Below, piece after piece: positions 54,101-63,062 of a stretch of DNA of 64,000 bases. The DNA comes from JANNAT01 sp031384605. Lineage in GTDB: Bacteria > Pseudomonadota > Alphaproteobacteria > Rhodobacterales > Rhodobacteraceae. How positions within the stretch are numbered: position 1 is the first letter of the stretch; every line of letters begins with the position of its first letter. Under the pieces are notes generated by a model. The model had not been told where the DNA came from. It searched no databases and was given only the letters and a program-made list of their open reading frames with translations. A program made the translations under genes and the position numbers. The stretch lies in NCBI GenBank assembly GCA_031384605.1, contig JANNAT010000050.1, forward strand, positions 35,439 to 99,438. Direction: 5' to 3'.

Positions 54101-54565
54101 GTGCAAGAAATGCCGCCCTTGGGGGGTGACATCGCCTTTGCCGACGAAACCGATGCACCGATCCTGTTTACCGCGCATTTGGCACCCGATTACAAACTGG
54201 TGGGTTTCGATCTGACCGAGGCGCAGATTGCCAATGGGAACTGGTGGTTCCTTTTGGCAGAGAACCCAACAGCGCCCCGCTTTGGTCTTGGCGTGGAAAA
54301 CAACATAACCACAGCACCCTTGACCCATGACAATGTCGACTGGGATGACTTTTACGCCAACGCGGCGCGCCCGGTTGCCGGACAGTTTTTGCTGCCAAAT
54401 GCCCGCAGTGTGACCGTTACCGACAGCAGTCCGGACGGCAGCAGACCTGCGTCTGTGCAGTGGCCCGGACATGCGGGCATCGTTGCGCGCACTTTGCTGC
54501 GCAACCCGGTGCGGGCAGCTTTTGAAGCAAAGACCTTGATTGATCAGATCAAAGCCGTTTCCTGA
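51107..54565 (+). CDS. Giant hypothetical protein B of the four-gene cluster
   Basis: A 1152-residue soluble protein of unknown function. The start ATG at 51107 overlaps the stop of the DUF6603-like gene; an earlier in-frame ATG at 51053 lies inside that gene. Recognisable but uncharacterised motifs are VLPVYDFWEFTTAPAGDF (about residues 282-299), VGPRLYARHQAGRN near 397 and LLWRDYPTDQRGTYFHRFWD (about 922-942). I associate such motifs with large hypothetical proteins in actinobacteria. No signal peptide, membrane segment, P-loop or protease triad was seen. Base composition resembles its neighbours. Confidence 0.72.
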   Translation: MIKSLSQTVSFVTDMRQLLAPIYKPEDIKLGDYALLPYVRTGLAAGINENPAAGKLRASVAAGFEVAASDGTGQAHDVSRKLTLYGPGDVTGIDPSQIIRREPAKDTPQAEETFLAHIEFDRPDFPWLFTPLPAVGHQLKPWIALILVEKATAVLAPSADERPMRLTTQLGQLQDLTDNYLFAHAQCVGAKVNKTGSAQGIAMDLPATDPASLAARLSDEHGPANLSRLICPRNPAPSTTYIAALVPAFDCGVRAGLGLGGGTLANAWTRAANQSDADVQIVLPVYDFWEFTTAPAGDFKSLSEKLQGIAAPWPIGRRMIDMSQPGSGIAPMALGSPGALQVLECALYSPAAAPALAPVDADWPAPQRAALRDRVNEGNESNPNLPRVGPRLYARHQAGRNRIDVPGAPFRVAEADAKWFSQLNTNPAHRVVAGLGTRVVQRDQEALMQAAWAQIDGVRKANQAINWAQFAEVMANSMYDRHIAPLDLGRLTQVTRNIHNRIKVAARPMTLASSIARSQTAEAVTTIVYRRALRTSSPVAQREAAAAPGLDRAVVLDDHRFAYQNPDGITGLSIQGMAYFSDAQIGAVLGVAAPDARSVLATRMKALGVSGTTFSQLMTNDQAWKVKPNIKAGDALAGVLLQAATSGIDVGATPGKTVDIGPRAAVLAGLAATDTAVGTAAKGSLGIMVTQAPKQTLRQDLMTPVAPQFRDGGIAAPLDAPFGGVRSSVQPRGRILPLGRRTGPQIVAPELRADIRGPALGAATNLSPEKRFEQPMTTVISTAIAQLNSQPAARVVDGLRSIVTGILTAPSVTTELPRLNITKPQLLAELNPSVLAHSAFKGRVQVLPDVVPHNWFDKAALRPIMAAPVFKRAMYQALEAYDSDWLVPGLGSIPDRNFVTLLKVNAAFCESFLIGASDEFGRELLWRDYPTDQRGTYFHRFWDADQDELVDKIHRFDQDLPLGRHFALGGTTVGGPERLVLVVRGDLVRRYPDLVAAAVQEMPPLGGDIAFADETDAPILFTAHLAPDYKLVGFDLTEAQIANGNWWFLLAENPTAPRFGLGVENNITTAPLTHDNVDWDDFYANAARPVAGQFLLPNARSVTVTDSSPDGSRPASVQWPGHAGIVARTLLRNPVRAAFEAKTLIDQIKAVS

Positions 54566-54594
54566 CCCACTCTTTTGCGAATGGAGGCAATCTC

Positions 54595-57500
54595 GTGCCA
54601 GACCCAATTCAAACGCTTCAGACCGACATCGCAAAAGCCCGGCTTGCGGTTGATAAATCACAGGCAAGACTTGCGCGGCTGAACGAAGACCGCCGCCTTG
54701 CGGATGCCACCTTGATTGCCGCCACAGCACGCGGCGATACGGCCGCCGCATTGCTTGCCGAACGCGCAAGCATAAACGCAACCGAGAAAATCACTGCTGC
54801 CACGGTTTTGGGTGATCAGTTGGACCGGACGTTTCTGGACATTTTGAAAGACCCGATCTTGCGCGTGCTGGACGCACCCGCGGATGTGCCGCTGTTGCTG
54901 TTGCCGGTGCGGCTGGAGACGCGATTTTCTGAGGATCGCAAGAAATTGAAGGTGCGTATCTTTCCCGATGATATTCATATTGACGGGCTAGAGCGTGGTC
55001 TGACCGACCCTGAAATGGCAGCCGGCAAGATGTATTGGACATCGGTTTGGTCGGCAGGTGATACGGGGGCAGATGCCGCCTTTGTCACGCTTTTACAAAT
55101 GGTCGGATCGGCAAGGGCGGCTTGGGTTTCGCAAGCGCTTCGGCCGCTGAACTGGGATGCGCGTGCGCAGGCGGCAGGCCCGGATTTTCCAGCGGTCAGC
55201 GCCCCGCTTCGCAACTCAGCCTTGGCGCGGCTTTTGCCGGATTACTTTCACGTAACGGCGGTGCAGGGCACAAAAACAAACACAGCCGTCACAAGCCGTG
55301 TGGCATCCGAAGTGAAAATCGGCTTGATCTCGCAAGATGACAGCGCATTGGTTGACATGAACGGCTTGCGTATTCTTGCGGGCACCGAATGGCTGCATGA
55401 TTTTGATCTGGCCAAGGCGATGGGGCTGGCAGTTGAACTGACCTTGGCACGGCCCGGAAAGATTGACAGGCTTTACGTCTATGGCCTGACGGCCAGTCGG
55501 GATGGCGTGCAGTCGGCAGCGGCCTTTGCTGATCTGTTGCAAGCGCATGCCTGCACCAAAGGTTTTGCCTTTGCCCCGCAGGGCACCCCGACCAACAATA
55601 CTGAATCTGATCCCGCCGGTTGGCAGCGCCGCATTACGCCGCGCGCAGTGCCCCCTACCCCAAATGCCTTGCCACCTGATAGCAATGCCGCTGTGCTGGC
55701 AGACGCCTTGGGTTTTGATGCGCGTGACTGGATGGGTGCTGCTGACCATGGCCAGGATCGTGAACAAGGGGCCGCGCGTGCGATGATGGGCGCAATGTGG
55801 CCCGCGACATGGGGCTACTTTCTGGAAACGCTGGATCAGGGCCAAAACGCCCTTTCGCCGATTATCGTCGATCAGACGCGCGATTTCCACCGTAGCCACG
55901 TGCGCGGTCGTGGCCCGCTGCCGGCAATCCGCATCGGCAATCAGCCCTACGGCATTCTGACCGCGACTGTGCACAATAAGTTTGTAGCCGGCAAAGGCGA
56001 TGCATTTGAGGCAACGCTAAGCAGCTTCTTGAATGATGTTCGTCGCAATTGGGTCAATGGACACGTGAACCTGACGCATGTCGGTAATCCCGGCGGCAGT
56101 GGTCCTATTCCCTACTATATGCGTGCCGCAGCGGTATCGTATGGGGTGCGCACCCGTAAAGTGTTGTCTGGCAATATGGTCAGCATGATCGGGGCCACAA
56201 CGGCCAATCCGTCGCCAGCCGCCGCCAATGAGGCCCTGCTGACCCAGTTGTTCATCGAGGCCAGCAAAAACCTGAGCTTTGCAAAAACCGTGGGCACGCT
56301 TGACACCAAGGCCAATCCTTTGATGCTGCCCTACGCCGATCCTGCGCGCGACAGTACTTTTTTGCTCGCGTTGATGGATACCGGCAGCGGCGGTGCGGTT
56401 TCCAGTCTGTTTCAGGCGCTGGTATCAGAATCGTGGAAACGCAGCAGCAGCGGTGCCGCGGTGCCCGTGGGCACCGTTGAAGCCATCCGCGAAACGCCCG
56501 CAATCGCGGCCGATGTCAGCGAAAAGCTGGTTGGCATGTTGGCCAGCGCCGATCGGTTTGGCAAAGACGACTTCGATGCAGTGATTGCGGTTTTGCCCGG
56601 CGCAAAAGACCCTGTCGCCCGCCCCGCCGCCGCCGCCGTCCTTGTAACGGCGTCTTCGGCGTCGCAGATGATGCAGTCGGCGCGTCTCGCCACTTCGGTC
56701 GCCGAGCGTGATTTCATGACGGTGCTGGCGGTCGATACCATTTTCCGCGGGCAGTCGCGCAAGGCTGATCTGCGGGCGGCGTTTCAGGCGTTGATTGATC
56801 TGCCCGAAGGGGCAAAGGACCGTGATTTCACCCTGCTTACAGCCGAGGCGATTGATACGGCCTCGCATCGGCTTGATGCATGGTTAACGGGTTTGGCCAG
56901 CCGTCGTCTTGCCACGCTGCGCAAAGCCAAGCCCGACAGCATCACAATCGGAGCCTTCGGTTGGGTCGAAGATCTGGCCCCACAGCAGCGGCGGCCCCGC
57001 GATGGCGGCTTTGTCGGTGCACCCAGCATGGCGCAGGCGACCACGGCAGGAATTTTGCGCAGCGCTTACATGAACCACAATCCGGTCGGCGGCGGTGACA
57101 GCGCCTTTGCGATTGATCTGTCCAGCAGACGCGTGCGCGACGCGCTTTATCTGCTGGAAGGTGTGCGGCAGGGCCAGCCGATGACGGTTTTGTTGGGTTA
57201 TGCGTTTGAGCGTCTTTTGCACGAAGCCGGTTGTGACCGCTTTATCCTTTCATTCCGTGCCATCGCGCCCTTGGTGCAAGGGGCGCTGAATGATGCCGAT
57301 GATAAGGTGGAAAACGAGGCCGTTGAGGCGATTGCCGCTGCCAATGTTACAGATGCCCTAAAGCTGATAAAGCTGTGGAAGAAAGAGGGCAGTGGCACGA
57401 TTTTTGGCAGGCTGGCTGATCGGCCTGAAGGCAATCCCTACATTGATCCGGTTGCCCTGTGGGTTGGCCCGACGGCGACTGAACAAACAGCGATCATTGC

Positions 57501-59175
57501 AGCGATTGACAAGATCATCGCGGATGTTGATGCAACTGCCGATCTGATGCTTGCCGAAGCAGTGCATCAGATGGCGCAAGGCAACCCCAAACGGGCCTCG
57601 GCGGCGATGGATGCTGCCGGGCGGGGCGAAGGGCCGCCACCCGAGGCTGATATCATCTCTACCCGGACGGCACCCGCGATGGTGACGCATCGGCTGATCA
57701 GCCTTTTGCCCGAGGCGGGGGGTTGGTCAACCATCGCGCCGCGTGCGTTGGCGCAGCCTTTGTTGGAACACTGGGCGGGGCAGCGTATCGGTGCGCCCGA
57801 AAACATCATCCTTGCAAAGGCATCACGGGGCAGACACGTCACTTTGGCAAATGCCGAGATATCGGCGCTTGATTTCATTGCGCTTTCGGCAAACCAGGTG
57901 GCGCTAGAGCGCCTGTTACGCGCACGCCTTCCAGAGCTTGCCGGCGATGCCGGGTTGCTGCAGCCGGATGCGGGGCCTTTGAAAGACAATCAACTTTACT
58001 TTGCCGAGGCTGTTTTGGTTGCGCAGTCGGTGTTGGCGCTGCTGGGCACCGTGAAGGCAGCTGATGAGATGACCTTTGCAATTCCGGGTACGCCGGGCTG
58101 GCGGTTGGTTGAAGGCGCGATCAAGGACGGCATTTTGCGGTTGCAAACGGCACTTGGTATGCTGGCTGTGCGGTTGGACACACTGGACGCTCTGCTGCAG
58201 CAAGGCCAAGTTGAACGTGATACATTGGACTTGGCGTTGATGGCTTTGGCGGAATTTGGCTTGGTCACGCCACCGGTCGGTGTGGCATCAGAGGCCGATA
58301 TGGCCTATCTGATGCTGGGGGAAGGCCGCGCGCGGCAGGCGCGGGCCGAGGCTGCCTTGGCGGCAGGCCCCACAGCGGCCTATCAGCTTGATGATATTGC
58401 CAAAACCATTTTTGGCCGTGAATTCGCCTTTCCGTTGCCGGTGATTTATGATCCCGCTATTCCCGGCGCGCTGCAAGGAAAGCGGCCTTTCGCCGCGCCA
58501 TCCGATGGCAGCTTGCTGCAGTTTCTTGCAGACTGGGGCAGCATCAGGCCATCCGTAGCAAGCCATGGCAAAGTCATGCTGCTGACAGCCATTGGGGGGA
58601 ATGCGCCGCCGCTGTGCCTTGATCAACTTTGCGGGCTTGGGCAGATTTTGGCGGATCATTGGCTTGGCGCGCCGCTGCCGGCCGATGCGCCCAGCCCGAC
58701 GGCCCCTGTCGTTTCGTTGATTATGGATGGTGCGACAAAAGTTGATCTTGATGGCCCGCTGCTGGCGTTAAGTGTGGATGAATGGACTGAAACTCTACCT
58801 TACCGGGAACGGCGTGGTGAAGACCCGGCCGATCCGGTCGACAGCCGAACAACCGCCGGTGTTGCGTTGCATGCCGATGCCCCCAATGCCCAGCCGCCAC
58901 AAGTGATGTTGCTGGCAGTTGCACCCGATATGGCAAAACGTTGGAACGCTGAAACCCTGATTGCGTTGTTTGATGATACGCTTTCCTTGGCGCGAACGCG
59001 GATGGTATCGCCCGAAACACTGCCTTTGGTCGGGCGGATTTTGCCCGCGATCTACACCCAAAGCACGTCGCTGCAAGGACAACCTTCGCCGGATTGGTCA
59101 GTGGTGTCCCTTGATCTGGTTTCGGCAGCCTTGGTGCCGAACCTGAAGAATTTCACGATGGTAAAGGAAAAATAG
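54595..59175 (+). CDS. Giant hypothetical protein C of the four-gene cluster
   Basis: The largest gene in the window, 1526 residues, starting with GTG at 54595 behind GGAGG at 54582-54586. Residues 1-70 are a predicted coiled coil (IAKARLAVDKSQARLARLNED). Then come LLLLPVRLETRF (about 100-111), KVRIFPDDIHIDGLERGL and, near 440, GPLPAIRIGNQPYGIL, motifs recalled from uncharacterised large proteins in other phyla. The rest is Ala/Leu-rich helical with no enzyme motif that I can name. The stop is directly followed by the next ATG. Confidence 0.72.
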   Translation: MPDPIQTLQTDIAKARLAVDKSQARLARLNEDRRLADATLIAATARGDTAAALLAERASINATEKITAATVLGDQLDRTFLDILKDPILRVLDAPADVPLLLLPVRLETRFSEDRKKLKVRIFPDDIHIDGLERGLTDPEMAAGKMYWTSVWSAGDTGADAAFVTLLQMVGSARAAWVSQALRPLNWDARAQAAGPDFPAVSAPLRNSALARLLPDYFHVTAVQGTKTNTAVTSRVASEVKIGLISQDDSALVDMNGLRILAGTEWLHDFDLAKAMGLAVELTLARPGKIDRLYVYGLTASRDGVQSAAAFADLLQAHACTKGFAFAPQGTPTNNTESDPAGWQRRITPRAVPPTPNALPPDSNAAVLADALGFDARDWMGAADHGQDREQGAARAMMGAMWPATWGYFLETLDQGQNALSPIIVDQTRDFHRSHVRGRGPLPAIRIGNQPYGILTATVHNKFVAGKGDAFEATLSSFLNDVRRNWVNGHVNLTHVGNPGGSGPIPYYMRAAAVSYGVRTRKVLSGNMVSMIGATTANPSPAAANEALLTQLFIEASKNLSFAKTVGTLDTKANPLMLPYADPARDSTFLLALMDTGSGGAVSSLFQALVSESWKRSSSGAAVPVGTVEAIRETPAIAADVSEKLVGMLASADRFGKDDFDAVIAVLPGAKDPVARPAAAAVLVTASSASQMMQSARLATSVAERDFMTVLAVDTIFRGQSRKADLRAAFQALIDLPEGAKDRDFTLLTAEAIDTASHRLDAWLTGLASRRLATLRKAKPDSITIGAFGWVEDLAPQQRRPRDGGFVGAPSMAQATTAGILRSAYMNHNPVGGGDSAFAIDLSSRRVRDALYLLEGVRQGQPMTVLLGYAFERLLHEAGCDRFILSFRAIAPLVQGALNDADDKVENEAVEAIAAANVTDALKLIKLWKKEGSGTIFGRLADRPEGNPYIDPVALWVGPTATEQTAIIAAIDKIIADVDATADLMLAEAVHQMAQGNPKRASAAMDAAGRGEGPPPEADIISTRTAPAMVTHRLISLLPEAGGWSTIAPRALAQPLLEHWAGQRIGAPENIILAKASRGRHVTLANAEISALDFIALSANQVALERLLRARLPELAGDAGLLQPDAGPLKDNQLYFAEAVLVAQSVLALLGTVKAADEMTFAIPGTPGWRLVEGAIKDGILRLQTALGMLAVRLDTLDALLQQGQVERDTLDLALMALAEFGLVTPPVGVASEADMAYLMLGEGRARQARAEAALAAGPTAAYQLDDIAKTIFGREFAFPLPVIYDPAIPGALQGKRPFAAPSDGSLLQFLADWGSIRPSVASHGKVMLLTAIGGNAPPLCLDQLCGLGQILADHWLGAPLPADAPSPTAPVVSLIMDGATKVDLDGPLLALSVDEWTETLPYRERRGEDPADPVDSRTTAGVALHADAPNAQPPQVMLLAVAPDMAKRWNAETLIALFDDTLSLARTRMVSPETLPLVGRILPAIYTQSTSLQGQPSPDWSVVSLDLVSAALVPNLKNFTMVKEK

Positions 59176-60873
59176 ATGTCCGGATCAATCGTCCATCCCA
59201 CCTTTGAAGTGATGACGCTAAAGCCTTTCCCGTTTAAGGGAATTGCAGATATCGTCACGACCCCCCCCGCATGGACCCGGCTGGAACCGCAATCGCACAG
59301 CGGTAATCCCGATGAATGGCTTGCCACACGCATTCATGATGCGGCTTGGATGTTGGGGCGGCAATGGCAGGCCGGGGAATTTGCAGGCGAAGACTGCGGC
59401 ACGCCACTGTCGGTAGAGGTGACGGTGCGTAGTCGCCCGGTGAAAGGGTTTCGGCCCGGCCGTCTGGATCAAAACCTTGCCCGCAGCGTATTGCCGCAAG
59501 ATGCAGTGATCGAACCCGAAGTGGAACGTGAACCCTGGGCGATGCCCGGCCTGGCAGATCGCGCAACGGCGGGGCGCGCGCTCGCTGCGTCTTTGACCGC
59601 GGCGGGTCTTCAAACGGCACTGCCGGGATTTCCAGACGCTGATTTGGCGGCGGCCGAAAAGCAACAAGCAGACCCTGGCTGGATCATGATCGCCCGGCGC
59701 AGCCCGGACGGCGAAGCCTGTGCCACTGCTTTGGAAGCCGGCACGCCGGGTTGGTTGGCAGGCGCGTCCGCCGCTGTGCTGAAGACTGTAGAGCAATGGC
59801 GCGAATGGTATCGGCGCAACGTGTCGGACAATTCTGCCCGCACAACCAGTTGGCAGACCCCGCGATTTGAATACAGTTTTTCCCTTGATACCGGCACAGG
59901 TGCTGGGGCAAGGCAATTGGTGGCGCCTTTGCATGATGGCGGGTTGATTGATTGGCACAGCTTTGATCTTGCCCCATCAACGCCGGGTGCTGCGGGTGCT
60001 GTTGTCACGCAATCTGCCCGCAGTCACGCCGGTCGGCTGCGTTATGCCGGTATGCCTGCAGACCGTTTGTGGGAATTTGAAGACGGGTTCGTGAACTTTG
60101 GCGCCATGGATGTGCAAGCCAATGATGTGATCCGGCAGTGTTTTTTGGAATTTGCAACCCTTTGCGGGAATGACTGGCTGATCGCGCCGATTGATCTGCC
60201 GCGTGGTATTCTGGCCGAAGTGACGGCAGTGACGTATCGCACGACTTTTGGCGAAACAGTGACGGTTGCCCCTGCCGGGGATGTTGGGCGGCGCGGGCGC
60301 TTTTCGATGTTTACCACAAATCAGACTGGCAAGCCGGTGGTAACCGAAGCGGCCTTTTTGATTCCACCGGGCGGGCGCAGCGCGCAAGAAGGTCCGGCCC
60401 GTGAAGAAGTTGTATTTGCCCGTGACGAGGCTGCCAATATGGCTTGGGCCATCGAGGTGATGGTTGAAGGGCCCGATGGTCTTTCCCGCGATCGCCGCCG
60501 CGAGCCAACGGTGATTGCCCCCAGTGCCCAGCCGATGGCTGGAACCGAACTGGTCTATCGGCTTGAAACCGAAGTGCCGCCGTGGTGGATACCTATGGTT
60601 CCCATCGCCAAACCGGGCCTTAACGGCGGGTTCACCCTGCGCAAGGGCAGCTTTACCGACGTTGACAGCGCGGTTGGCAGGCTTTTGCGTCCGACGCCTT
60701 TCGATGTCTTTGACGAAGAGGTTCCGCGCGAAGGCGTTCGCGTCAGGCGCGTTCCTTCCTTGATGCGCGACGAGGCGGGCGTTTTGCAACGCTGGATCGC
60801 CCGCCGCGTGGCCCCTGCAGGGGGCGAAAGTGCCAGTAACCTTGCCTATGACAACACGTTCAAGGCAGAGTGA
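59176..60873 (+). CDS. Hypothetical protein D of the four-gene cluster
   Basis: A 565-residue soluble protein of unknown function, beginning immediately after the stop of the preceding gene. The N-terminal segment (about residues 30-80) contains WTRLEPQSHSGNPDEWLA and then HDAAWMLGRQWQAGEFAGED, a conserved block I recall from hypothetical proteins that occur beside similar giant genes. A Trp-rich stretch VEQWREWYRRNVSDN lies near residue 210 and PPWWIPMVPIA near 470. No signal peptide or membrane helix. Last gene of the unit; a hairpin follows. Confidence 0.72.
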   Translation: MSGSIVHPTFEVMTLKPFPFKGIADIVTTPPAWTRLEPQSHSGNPDEWLATRIHDAAWMLGRQWQAGEFAGEDCGTPLSVEVTVRSRPVKGFRPGRLDQNLARSVLPQDAVIEPEVEREPWAMPGLADRATAGRALAASLTAAGLQTALPGFPDADLAAAEKQQADPGWIMIARRSPDGEACATALEAGTPGWLAGASAAVLKTVEQWREWYRRNVSDNSARTTSWQTPRFEYSFSLDTGTGAGARQLVAPLHDGGLIDWHSFDLAPSTPGAAGAVVTQSARSHAGRLRYAGMPADRLWEFEDGFVNFGAMDVQANDVIRQCFLEFATLCGNDWLIAPIDLPRGILAEVTAVTYRTTFGETVTVAPAGDVGRRGRFSMFTTNQTGKPVVTEAAFLIPPGGRSAQEGPAREEVVFARDEAANMAWAIEVMVEGPDGLSRDRRREPTVIAPSAQPMAGTELVYRLETEVPPWWIPMVPIAKPGLNGGFTLRKGSFTDVDSAVGRLLRPTPFDVFDEEVPREGVRVRRVPSLMRDEAGVLQRWIARRVAPAGGESASNLAYDNTFKAE

Positions 60874-61199
60874 TCGATCAGATCGCCACCGGATCTGCCT
60901 CATCCGGTTGCTTTCCGGCGAAACCCTTGGGTCGCCGCAAAGGGCGTGGCGTTCGGTGGTATTCCGTTGACTATAGCAAAGCGAAGTCTGCGCTATATCT
61001 GATGCGGCAGTGATCACCATGCACCCGGCACTTGGGCCGAATGGATACACTGGATAGGCATTCAGCCGAAGGGCATTCTTTAGGCAAACCTAACACCACA
61101 GCCTAAAATACGGGCACTCTGGGTGCGTTGCGCGCTGGCGCTTTGAGAAATTCCCAACATCTGCTTTTCAATGCAAGTGCGATGCCGCTTTGGCAAAGC
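60874..61199. other. 326-base gap between the giant-gene cluster and nasT
   Basis: Apart from the hairpin at 60888 and a weak inverted repeat TATAGC/GCTATA at 60973-60998, nothing certain. The nasT promoter presumably lies in the right part. An open frame continues upstream from nasT to a TTG at 61128 without a ribosome site. Confidence 0.5.
60888..60908 (+). terminator. Hairpin after the four-gene cluster
   Basis: ACCGGAT (60888-60894) and ATCCGGT (60902-60908) form a perfect 7 bp stem with a 7-base loop, 15 bases past the last stop. The following TGCTTTCC is a poor U tract, so this may be a weak terminator or a 3'-end stabiliser. Confidence 0.5.
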
Positions 61200-61784
61200 A
61201 TGGCCCAACGACTTTCCATCATTGTCGTCGAAAAAGACCGCGAACGCGCTTTGCTGATCGTTGATGGCCTGCGAGACGCAGGTGATTTTGACGTGATGGT
61301 GATAGCCGAAGAAGCCGGACTTGCGCGGCGCATCGCGCAACGCAATCCTGACATTGTGCTGATAGACGCGGGCAACCCATCGCGCGATGTGTTGGAAGAA
61401 CTGACGCAGGCCTCTGCACCGATGGAACGCCCTGTGGCGATGTTTGTCGATCAAAGTGACCAGACCCTGACCAAAGCCGCGATCGAGGCCGGGGTGTCAG
61501 CCTATGTGGTTGACGGGTTGCGAGGGGATCGGATCAAACCGATCCTTGATGCCGCGATTGCCCGGTTTCACATGCTGAAAAAGCTGCGGATCGAACTTTT
61601 TGAAACCCGCCGGGTGTTGGAGGAACGCAAAGTCATAGATCGGGCAAAGGGCATTTTGATGCGCGCCCGTGGCATGACCGAGGAAGACGCCTATGCCCTG
61701 ATGCGAAAAACCGCCATGGATCAGGGGCGCAAAGTTGCCGAGGTTGCGCATGCGCTGGTCATGACAGCGGATTTGCTGAAATGA
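61200..61784 (+). CDS. nasT: NasT-like ANTAR antitermination regulator
   Basis: A 194-residue protein with a pseudo-receiver domain (LSIIVVEKDRERALLIVDGL; DIVLIDAGNPSRDVLEEL) and a C-terminal RNA-binding ANTAR domain (ERKVIDRAKGILMRARGMTE, EDAYALMRKTAMDQGRKVAEV). NasT binds paired hexaloop hairpins in leader RNA and prevents termination when nitrate releases it from NasS. ATG at 61200 gives the usual size; 61182 is an alternative and neither has a strong ribosome site. ATGA overlap with nasS. A matching RNA target lies 1.3 kb downstream. Confidence 0.9.
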   Translation: MAQRLSIIVVEKDRERALLIVDGLRDAGDFDVMVIAEEAGLARRIAQRNPDIVLIDAGNPSRDVLEELTQASAPMERPVAMFVDQSDQTLTKAAIEAGVSAYVVDGLRGDRIKPILDAAIARFHMLKKLRIELFETRRVLEERKVIDRAKGILMRARGMTEEDAYALMRKTAMDQGRKVAEVAHALVMTADLLK

Positions 61785-62947
61785 CCGTCGATCTGCATAT
61801 CGGCTATGTGCCGCTGATTGATGCCGCCCCGTTGATTGTGGCCGAAGCGCTGGGGTTCGCGCAAGAAGAAGATCTGCGGATTGTTCTGCATGCCGTCCCC
61901 AGCTGGGCCAGTTTGCGCGATATGCTGGCGCAGGGTCAGGTTGATGCGGCACAAATGCTGGCCCCGTTGCCGGTTGCGATGGCTATGGGGTTGATCCGGG
62001 GCGCGGCCCGCTTTGATGTCTTGTCGGTGTTGAACATCAATGGGAATGTGATCGGGGTCTCGGCACCGCTTGCAGAACGCATGCGGCAAGCGGGCCATCG
62101 GTTTGATTTCCAAGATGCGTATCAGGCCGGGCAGGCATTGCTTCGTGCCGCCGATACCATTCGCATCGGGGTGCCTTTTGCCTTTTCGATGCACAATGAG
62201 CTGATCCACTACTGGCTGGATGCGTTGGGGGCGGATCGCGAAAGGCTGGATATTCGCACAGTTCCACCACCCAGAATGGCCGAAGCGCTTGCTTTGGGCG
62301 AGATTGATGCGTTCTGCGTCGGCGAGCCTTGGGGATCGGTAGCAGTTGATATCGGGGCAGGCGCGTTGCTGTTGCCTTGCGCGGCAATATGGGCAAATGC
62401 GCCTGAAAAGGTGCTTGCGGTGCGTGGCGGTTGGGCCGAAGATTTTCCGGCAATTGCGGGGCAAATGCTGCGGGCGGTGTGGCGGGCCGGGCGTTGGCTG
62501 GGTGCGATAGAAAACCGGATGATTGCATCTGAAATGTTAGCAGCACCAGGGCGACTTGCGGTATCGCCCGAGTTGATCGAGCGCGCCTTGTCTGGGCGTA
62601 TGATTATTTCTGCCGCAGGCGATGAGCGACACACGCCCCTACTGATAGAGTTTTATGCGGGTGCCGCAACCTTTCCATGGCGCAGTCAAGCGGCGTGGAT
62701 CGGTGCGGCACTGGCGCGGCGATACGGATTGGACCCGGTTGCAGCCGCGCAGACCGCCGCATCAGTCTTTCGCAGCGATCTTTACCGGCTGCATCTGCGC
62801 GCCGCAGGGGCCGATTTGCCGGGTGCATCCGAAAAGCTGGAAGGCACTGTTGCCGCGCCGATCGGTGTGGCGTCAGAACATGGACAGTTGATTCTACCCG
62901 CTGACCGCTTCTTTGACGCACGTATTTTCGACCCAAGCTGCCCATAA
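61781..62947 (+). CDS. nasS: NasS-like nitrate sensor
   Basis: A 388-residue NrtA/CmpA-type ligand-binding protein without a signal peptide, which distinguishes the cytoplasmic sensor NasS from transporter binding proteins. Landmarks are HIGYVPLIDAAPLIVAEALG at the N terminus, AAQMLAPLPVAMAMGL near 59, GVPFAFSMHNELIHYWL near 128 and CVGEPWGSVAV near 180. It forms the NasS-NasT nitrate-responsive pair with the preceding gene, which it overlaps by ATGA. Confidence 0.9.
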   Translation: MTVDLHIGYVPLIDAAPLIVAEALGFAQEEDLRIVLHAVPSWASLRDMLAQGQVDAAQMLAPLPVAMAMGLIRGAARFDVLSVLNINGNVIGVSAPLAERMRQAGHRFDFQDAYQAGQALLRAADTIRIGVPFAFSMHNELIHYWLDALGADRERLDIRTVPPPRMAEALALGEIDAFCVGEPWGSVAVDIGAGALLLPCAAIWANAPEKVLAVRGGWAEDFPAIAGQMLRAVWRAGRWLGAIENRMIASEMLAAPGRLAVSPELIERALSGRMIISAAGDERHTPLLIEFYAGAATFPWRSQAAWIGAALARRYGLDPVAAAQTAASVFRSDLYRLHLRAAGADLPGASEKLEGTVAAPIGVASEHGQLILPADRFFDARIFDPSCP

Positions 62948-63062
62948 AGCTGAAAAAAGCGGCATCTGATGCTGCAAGTGCAAAGTAATTGCGGCTGAAT
63001 CAGAAATATTTCAGCGATATGTTGACGCCGCAGCGCGGCATTGGCACCTTAGTCAAGACAAG

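Noticed and set aside
51818..54781. Two minus-strand frames of over 320 codons opposite giant gene B and the start of gene C
   Set aside because: Shadow frames; the plus-strand genes are continuous, coupled and have the ribosome sites.
48168..60873. Reading the giant cluster as a contractile injection or phage-tail system
   Set aside because: No sheath, tube, baseplate, spike, AAA+ ATPase or tape-measure-like gene is present.
61128..61199. TTG start for nasT at 61128
   Set aside because: It would add residues unlike NasT N termini and has no ribosome site; ATG at 61200 gives the family length.
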